Shown here in pieces: positions 58,043 through 64,000 of a DNA stretch of 64,000 bases. Each line of letters starts with the position of its first letter. The first letter of the stretch is position 1. The stretch comes from Kovacikia minuta CCNUW1 (GTDB lineage Bacteria; Cyanobacteriota; Cyanobacteriia; Leptolyngbyales; Leptolyngbyaceae), in NCBI RefSeq assembly GCF_020091585.1, contig NZ_CP083582.1, positions 620,001 through 684,000 on the forward strand, in the 5' to 3' direction. The position numbers were made by a program, and so were the translations under genes. The notes under the pieces are model-generated. The model was not told where the DNA came from. It made no database searches and worked only from the letters and a program-made list of their open reading frames with translations.

Positions 58043-58378
58043 CAGGAAAAATAAGCAGAGGTAAGGTGGCGAAAGAATTGACGAGAGGGTAACCCGGCGA
58101 TCGCTGGATGGGTCAGGGTACAGAAAATGGCAATGAATGTATAGATAAAGGGATGAAGGATGGTAGATAAAGGGTGAAAATGAAAGGGAGACACGTAAAA
58201 GTACTGAGGTACTATCAATCTGAATTTCGATCGAGTTGTACGTTAGAAGAGGCGGTCAAATTTTTGTGTCAGATCCGCATAGGGAGTCAAAGGAGTCTGG
58301 CGCAGATATCTGAAACAAACCCTCAGTCTTATCCTTTATCCCTTATCCTTTCCCCTAACCCCTCTCGCACCCTTGCCC

Positions 58379-60340
<1,962 letters not shown>

Positions 60341-60611
60341 TGATTGAATAAGGCAGAGGGCAGAGGGCAGAAGGGAATCGGTGTCAGGTGCCAGGTGTCA
60401 GCGAGGAGGGAGGGAAGTCAACGAATCAGGGGAAGGGGAAAGATGAACGTGTTATCTATTTGTTACCCATTACCCATTACCTGTCTCAAAACTCAAAACT
60501 CAAAACTCAAAACTCACAATTACCCCCTCCCCTCTCCTGGCTGCCATACTCCCCTTGATCTGAACCGCTATAAAGTAGGAAGAACGTTAATTTTTTGGCA
60601 CTCAGCTCAGC

Positions 60612-61313
60612 ATGATTCTACCAACCGTTATTTTGCCGGGGTATTTTGCGGGAGCGACGGAATATCGCGAATTGGGGTCAAGATTGGACAGTTTAGGTTT
60701 TCCGACAACGATCGCCCCATTGCGATGGCAGGATTGGATTCCGACGCTGGGAGGCAGGTCTGTGACACCGATTTTGCGCCAACTCGACACCACGGTAAAG
60801 CAAGTGCTTCAGGGATCGGGTGCATCCCAGATTAACCTGATCGGTCATTCGGCAGGGGGCTGGCTCGCGCGAATTTATTTAGGAGAAAAGCCCTACTGCA
60901 TTCATCCTGGTGATACAGAAGCGTGTTTGTGGCATGCCCGTCCCTATGTTTCAACCCTGGTCACCCTGGGAACCCCGCACACCAGCCTGGAACGATGGAC
61001 GCGCAAGAATTTAGAGTTTGTCAACCTGAGCTATCCGGGGGGGTTTTACTCTGATGTGCGGTATGTTTGCGTTGCCGGGAAATCCGTTTATGGCGATCGC
61101 TGGAAAAGCTGGCTGGCGTATAGTAGCTACAACCTCACCTGTGGGCGTGGGAACTGTTGGGGAGATGGCATTACTCCCATTGAAGCGGCACATCTGGAGG
61201 GAGCTGAAAATTTGGTCATAGAAGGAGCCAAACATTCTCCCAGGGGTGGTCGTCTCTGGTATGGCTCCCCCGGCATGATCGATCGCTGGTTACCCTATCT
61301 AGAGAAGCCATAA
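60612..61313 (+). CDS. Alpha/beta-hydrolase, lipase/esterase-like
   Basis: A 233-residue hydrolase of the PGAP1/lipase-like group. The nucleophile is in NLIGHSAGGWLARIY and the oxyanion region is VILPGYFAGATEYREL; a catalytic His is probably in GAKHSPRGGRLWYG near the end, with Asp in YGDRWKSW or DGITPIEAAH. No signal peptide. The substrate is not known; cyanobacterial relatives are annotated as lipases without biochemical proof. The start (MILPTVILPGYFAG) is directly before the fold, so the N-terminus is short but usual. Confidence 0.85.
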   Translation: MILPTVILPGYFAGATEYRELGSRLDSLGFPTTIAPLRWQDWIPTLGGRSVTPILRQLDTTVKQVLQGSGASQINLIGHSAGGWLARIYLGEKPYCIHPGDTEACLWHARPYVSTLVTLGTPHTSLERWTRKNLEFVNLSYPGGFYSDVRYVCVAGKSVYGDRWKSWLAYSSYNLTCGRGNCWGDGITPIEAAHLEGAENLVIEGAKHSPRGGRLWYGSPGMIDRWLPYLEKP

Positions 61314-61345
61314 TCATCAGAACACTTACATCAGGAACACCATCC

Positions 61346-62245
61346 ATGAGTGAAACAGTTGGCTTAATTGGTCTGGGAAGCATGGGATTGCCACTGGCAG
61401 CAAATTTGATTGAATCTGGTTACAAGCTGCGCGTTTATAACCGCACCCGCGACAAAGCACAGCCCCTGGTGGAGAAAGGGGCTGAGGTGGTCAATCATCC
61501 ATCTGAAGCGGTTGAAGCAGGCGGTATTGTGATTACCCTGGTAGCAAATGATCAAGCTCTGGAGGATGTTACCTCTGGTAACGATGGAATTCTCAGCCAA
61601 TTAGGCCCAGGGGGGATTCATGTATCGATGAGTACGGTTGCTCCTGCCACTGCCAAAAAACTGGCAGCATTGCACGAACATCAGGGTAGCCATTATTTAG
61701 CTGCTCCGGTTTTTGGTCGCCCTGATGCGGTTGCTGCCAGAAAAGTGTGGATTTGCCTATCGGGGAATGCGGCAGCGAAAGCACGGGTGCAACCCCTGTT
61801 GGAAAAGTTGGGACAGGGAGTGTTCGATTTTGGGGAGGCAGCAGAAGCCGCTAACGTGGTCAAATTGGCGGGTAATTTCTTGATTATTTCGGCGATCGAG
61901 GCAATGGCAGAAGCCTTTACCCTGGCGGAGAAAAACGGCATCGATCGCACCCAAATCGCTAACCTGTTTGGTCAAACCCTGTTTGCCTGTCCGATCTATC
62001 AAAACTACGGACGCATGGTTGCTCAGCAACAGTATGAACCCGCAGGCTTTAAACTTTCGCTGGGTCTCAAGGATGTTACCCTGACACTCCAAACTGCCAG
62101 AGAAAATCAAATGCCCCTTCCCCTCGCCAGCCTGCTCCACGATCGCCTGCTAGCAGCCGTTGCCAACGGAAAAGGAGACATCGACTGGACTGGACTTGCA
62201 CTGACGATTTCTGAAGAAGCAGGGTTGGGAAAGGGGGAGGATTAG
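61346..62245 (+). CDS. Beta-hydroxyacid dehydrogenase (3-hydroxyisobutyrate / glyoxylate-succinic semialdehyde reductase type)
   Basis: NAD(P)-dependent enzyme of the 6-phosphogluconate dehydrogenase superfamily. Rossmann motif VGLIGLGSMGLPLAANLIES, substrate site VSMSTVAPATAKKLAALHEH, catalytic Lys in NVVKLAGNFLIISAIEAMAE, and the all-helical C-terminal domain with FKLSLGLKDVTLTLQTAREN. Plant and bacterial relatives reduce glyoxylate and succinic semialdehyde; the substrate here is inferred only. The last residues AGLGKGED run into GGGGGAGG repeat DNA. It lies 32 bp after the hydrolase gene, probably in one unit. Confidence 0.88.
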   Translation: MSETVGLIGLGSMGLPLAANLIESGYKLRVYNRTRDKAQPLVEKGAEVVNHPSEAVEAGGIVITLVANDQALEDVTSGNDGILSQLGPGGIHVSMSTVAPATAKKLAALHEHQGSHYLAAPVFGRPDAVAARKVWICLSGNAAAKARVQPLLEKLGQGVFDFGEAAEAANVVKLAGNFLIISAIEAMAEAFTLAEKNGIDRTQIANLFGQTLFACPIYQNYGRMVAQQQYEPAGFKLSLGLKDVTLTLQTARENQMPLPLASLLHDRLLAAVANGKGDIDWTGLALTISEEAGLGKGED

Positions 62246-62267
62246 GAATTAGGAATTAAGAATTGGG

Positions 62268-62336
62268 AGTTTTAAATTAATTCTAACTCCTGGCTCCTGG
62301 CTCCTAGCTCCTCCCTTCTGCCCTCTGCCCTCTGCC
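62268..62336. repeat. 7-bp array in reverse orientation, same unit order
   Basis: On the minus strand: GGCAGAG, GGCAGAG, GGCAGAA, GGGAGGA, GCTAGGA, two GCCAGGA, GTTAGAA, TTAATTT, AAAACTC. This is the same family order as the arrays near 25.3 kb and in recN. Confidence 0.85.
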
Positions 62337-62365
62337 TTTTCCCCCTACCCCTTACCATCCAATCC

Positions 62366-63433
62366 ATGCCTCATCTATTCGAACCCCTGACTCAACGCGG
62401 CATTACTTTTCGGAATCGGATTGCGGTTTCGCCCATGTGCCAATACTCCAGTACGGACGGGTATGCTAACGACTGGCACCGGGTGCATCTCGTGAGCCGT
62501 GCCGTGGGTGGAGCCGGGTTGGTTTTCACTGAAGCAGCGGCGGTAGAACCGCGCGGACGGATCAGTCCTGAAGACTTAGGAATCTGGTCTGATCGGCATG
62601 GGGAGGCACTGGCAGGGATTGTGGAACTGCTTCACAGTCACGGAGCGGTTTCAGGGATTCAACTGGCACATGCAGGTAGAAAAGCCAGCACCGCTTCCCC
62701 CTGGAAAGGCGGCAAATCGGTTTCCGAAGAACAGGGAGGATGGCATCCGATCGTTGCGCCCAGTGCGATTCCCTTTAGCGACCATAGCCCTGTGCCAGAG
62801 GCATTGAGCCAGGAAGGCATTCAGCAAATAACGGAGGCGTTTGTCCATGCAGCGCAGCGATCGCTACACGCCGGATTCAAATTAATTGAAATACATGCTG
62901 CCCACGGCTACCTGCTGCACGAGTTTCTTTCACCGCTGAGCAATCAACGGGACGACGAGTATGGGGGTAGTTTTGAAAACCGTACCCGTTTACTGCGGGA
63001 AGTGGTACAGGCGGTACGCAATGTTTTGCCCGATAGTACACCACTCTGGGTGCGAATTTCGGCAACTGATTGGGTAGAAAATGGTTGGGATATTGAACAA
63101 AGCATTGCCCTGAGTGACAAATTGAAAACCCTGGGTGTCGATTTGATCGACTGCTCCTCTGGCGGAGCGGTTCCCCATGCCAATGTGTTTACCGGACCGG
63201 GTTACCAAACGCAGTTTGCCGAACAAATTCGCCAGAAAACAGGAATTGCAACTGGAGCCGTGGGACTGATTACCGCCCCCGAACAAGCCGACCAGATTGT
63301 GCGTACCGGGCAGGCTGATATGGTATTAATCGGGCGAGAATTTCTGCGGAATCCCTATTGGGCACTGCATGCCGCAAAACAATTAGGACAGGAAAATCTC
63401 TATCCCATGCAGTACGAACGAGCCTGGAAATAA
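62366..63433 (+). CDS. NADH:flavin oxidoreductase, Old Yellow Enzyme family (YqjM-like)
   Basis: FMN-dependent ene-reductase. FMN and substrate residues: NRIAVSPMCQYSSTDG (Cys in the YqjM position), IQLAHAGRKAST, EIHAAHGYLLHEFLSPLSNQ with the paired His-x-x-His, RISATDW, and the C-terminal phosphate loop ATGAVGLITAPEQADQI followed by VLIGREFLRNPYW. Length 355 aa is typical for the thermophilic-like OYE class common in cyanobacteria. It reduces activated alkenes such as enones, often in stress or detoxification; physiological substrate unknown. Confidence 0.93.
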   Translation: MPHLFEPLTQRGITFRNRIAVSPMCQYSSTDGYANDWHRVHLVSRAVGGAGLVFTEAAAVEPRGRISPEDLGIWSDRHGEALAGIVELLHSHGAVSGIQLAHAGRKASTASPWKGGKSVSEEQGGWHPIVAPSAIPFSDHSPVPEALSQEGIQQITEAFVHAAQRSLHAGFKLIEIHAAHGYLLHEFLSPLSNQRDDEYGGSFENRTRLLREVVQAVRNVLPDSTPLWVRISATDWVENGWDIEQSIALSDKLKTLGVDLIDCSSGGAVPHANVFTGPGYQTQFAEQIRQKTGIATGAVGLITAPEQADQIVRTGQADMVLIGREFLRNPYWALHAAKQLGQENLYPMQYERAWK

Positions 63434-63554
63434 AGTGGGTGTCAGGTGTCAGGTGTCAGGAACCCCAAAGAACCTGTACCTAAAGGTCTATTCTTGTCTA
63501 GAATTCAGATGATTAGCCCACTGCGTTAAAAAGTGGGTGACCAGTGGCATCTGC

Positions 63555-64000
63555 ATGGCTCGAACTCCTACCCTGTCCTACGATCGTGGTACCCTCATCC
63601 TGCATCCTCCCCCCCGTGGCAAAGATTGGATGGACTATGCAACCTGGGACGATCGAGTTGAAAAATTTCGGATTCCGGCAATCCAATATCGCCAACTGAT
63701 TACCGCATTACGGGCAACTGGGACGGAACTGGACGATCGGGCGAAGGAATTTCGCGAAATTGAACTGGTTCCCAGTTTGGAGATGGAACCCTATCGCCAT
63801 CAGCAGGAAGCGCTGGACGCCTGGATTAACGCAGGACGTACAGGCTTGGTCGTGTTGCCCACTGCCGCTGGAAAGACCTATCTGGCACAACTGGCGATGC
63901 AAGCAACCCAACGCAGTACATTAATTATGGTGCCAACTCTGGATTTGATGCATCAGTGGTACGCCCATCTCATTGCGGCTTTTCCCGATGGGGAAGTGGG
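63555..64000 (+). CDS. XPB/Rad25-like DEAD/DEAH helicase (3' end outside window)
   Basis: A partial gene that continues past the end. From the ATG at 63555: MARTPTLSYDRGTLILHPPP, then a DNA-damage-recognition-like N-terminal part, and the helicase core from YRHQQEALDAWINAGRTGL, with Walker A VLPTAAGKTYLAQLA and motif Ia LIMVPTLDLMHQWYAHL. The RHQQEALDAW plus PTAAGKT combination is that of bacterial XPB-like superfamily 2 helicases. The frame is open to base 64000. The protein would unwind or remodel DNA during repair. Confidence 0.85.
   Translation, partial: MARTPTLSYDRGTLILHPPPRGKDWMDYATWDDRVEKFRIPAIQYRQLITALRATGTELDDRAKEFREIELVPSLEMEPYRHQQEALDAWINAGRTGLVVLPTAAGKTYLAQLAMQATQRSTLIMVPTLDLMHQWYAHLIAAFPDGEV

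Noticed and set aside
57842-58218. Several open frames of Gly/Val/Trp/Cys or His/Pro/Thr composition
   Set aside because: They are readings of the GGTGTGG repeat tract in different frames, with no protein-like composition.

Overview
The window looks like a chromosome segment of a filamentous or otherwise large-genome cyanobacterium (Leptolyngbya/Oscillatoriales-like). HIP1-type octamers (GCGATCGC) are scattered through genes and spacers. Several gene families are typical of cyanobacteria: a ferredoxin-thioredoxin reductase variable chain, an Ftn2/ARC6-like division protein, a glycine-rich RRM protein, a SphS/SphR-like pair and a Ycf29-like regulator. Spacers are filled with short 7-bp tandem repeats. 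No rRNA, tRNA or CRISPR array was seen.

Layout. 1-13 kb: end of a CheA-type hybrid kinase, a frame-disrupted ftrV, a flippase-like membrane protein, a GT39-type glycosyltransferase, an MgtC-like protein, a possible divergent L,D-transpeptidase-like protein, a Gfo/Idh/MocA oxidoreductase and a YncE-like propeller protein. 13-20.6 kb: an accessory island with an Rpn/DUF4351 protein, a large NACHT NTPase cut by an IS30-family element, remnants of a toxin-antitoxin pair and of another transposase, a DUF2283 protein and DUF6888/DUF6887-like small genes. 20.7-39 kb: mostly core genes: response regulator, C-terminal processing protease, groEL with a CIRCE operator, fabG, thioredoxin, HU, a CobD-like aminotransferase, flavoprotein, S21, RRM protein, ABC-2 permease, SDR, mobA, AlkB-like protein, N-formylglutamate amidohydrolase and an S9 peptidase. 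39-42 kb: an IS5-like element and two exported proteins of unknown role. 42-64 kb: RodZ-like and RluB-like genes, sphS/sphR, ftn2, pdhA, valS, an IS630-like element with its own frameshift signal, an ABC1/UbiB kinase, recN, a lipase-like hydrolase, a beta-hydroxyacid dehydrogenase, an Old Yellow Enzyme and the start of an XPB-like helicase.

Two signals run through the window. First, ten core-type reading frames are broken by what is in every case a net +1 base. That one-sided bias fits uncorrected insertion errors in the assembly better than natural gene decay, so these genes are annotated here as single, probably functional genes. Second, spacers carry arrays of 7-bp units. At three separate loci the same unit families follow each other in the same order and in the same 7-bp phase. 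One such array, exactly 147 bp (21 units, 49 codons), sits in frame inside recN; others reach into the 3' ends of the thioredoxin, cobD-like and ftrV genes.

The most promising unusual system is the NACHT gene. It carries nine in-frame 7-residue repeats directly after its Walker A motif, it lies in an island of nuclease, toxin-antitoxin and IS remains, and it was split by an IS30 element whose removal together with one copy of its 3-bp target duplication restores the full reading frame.
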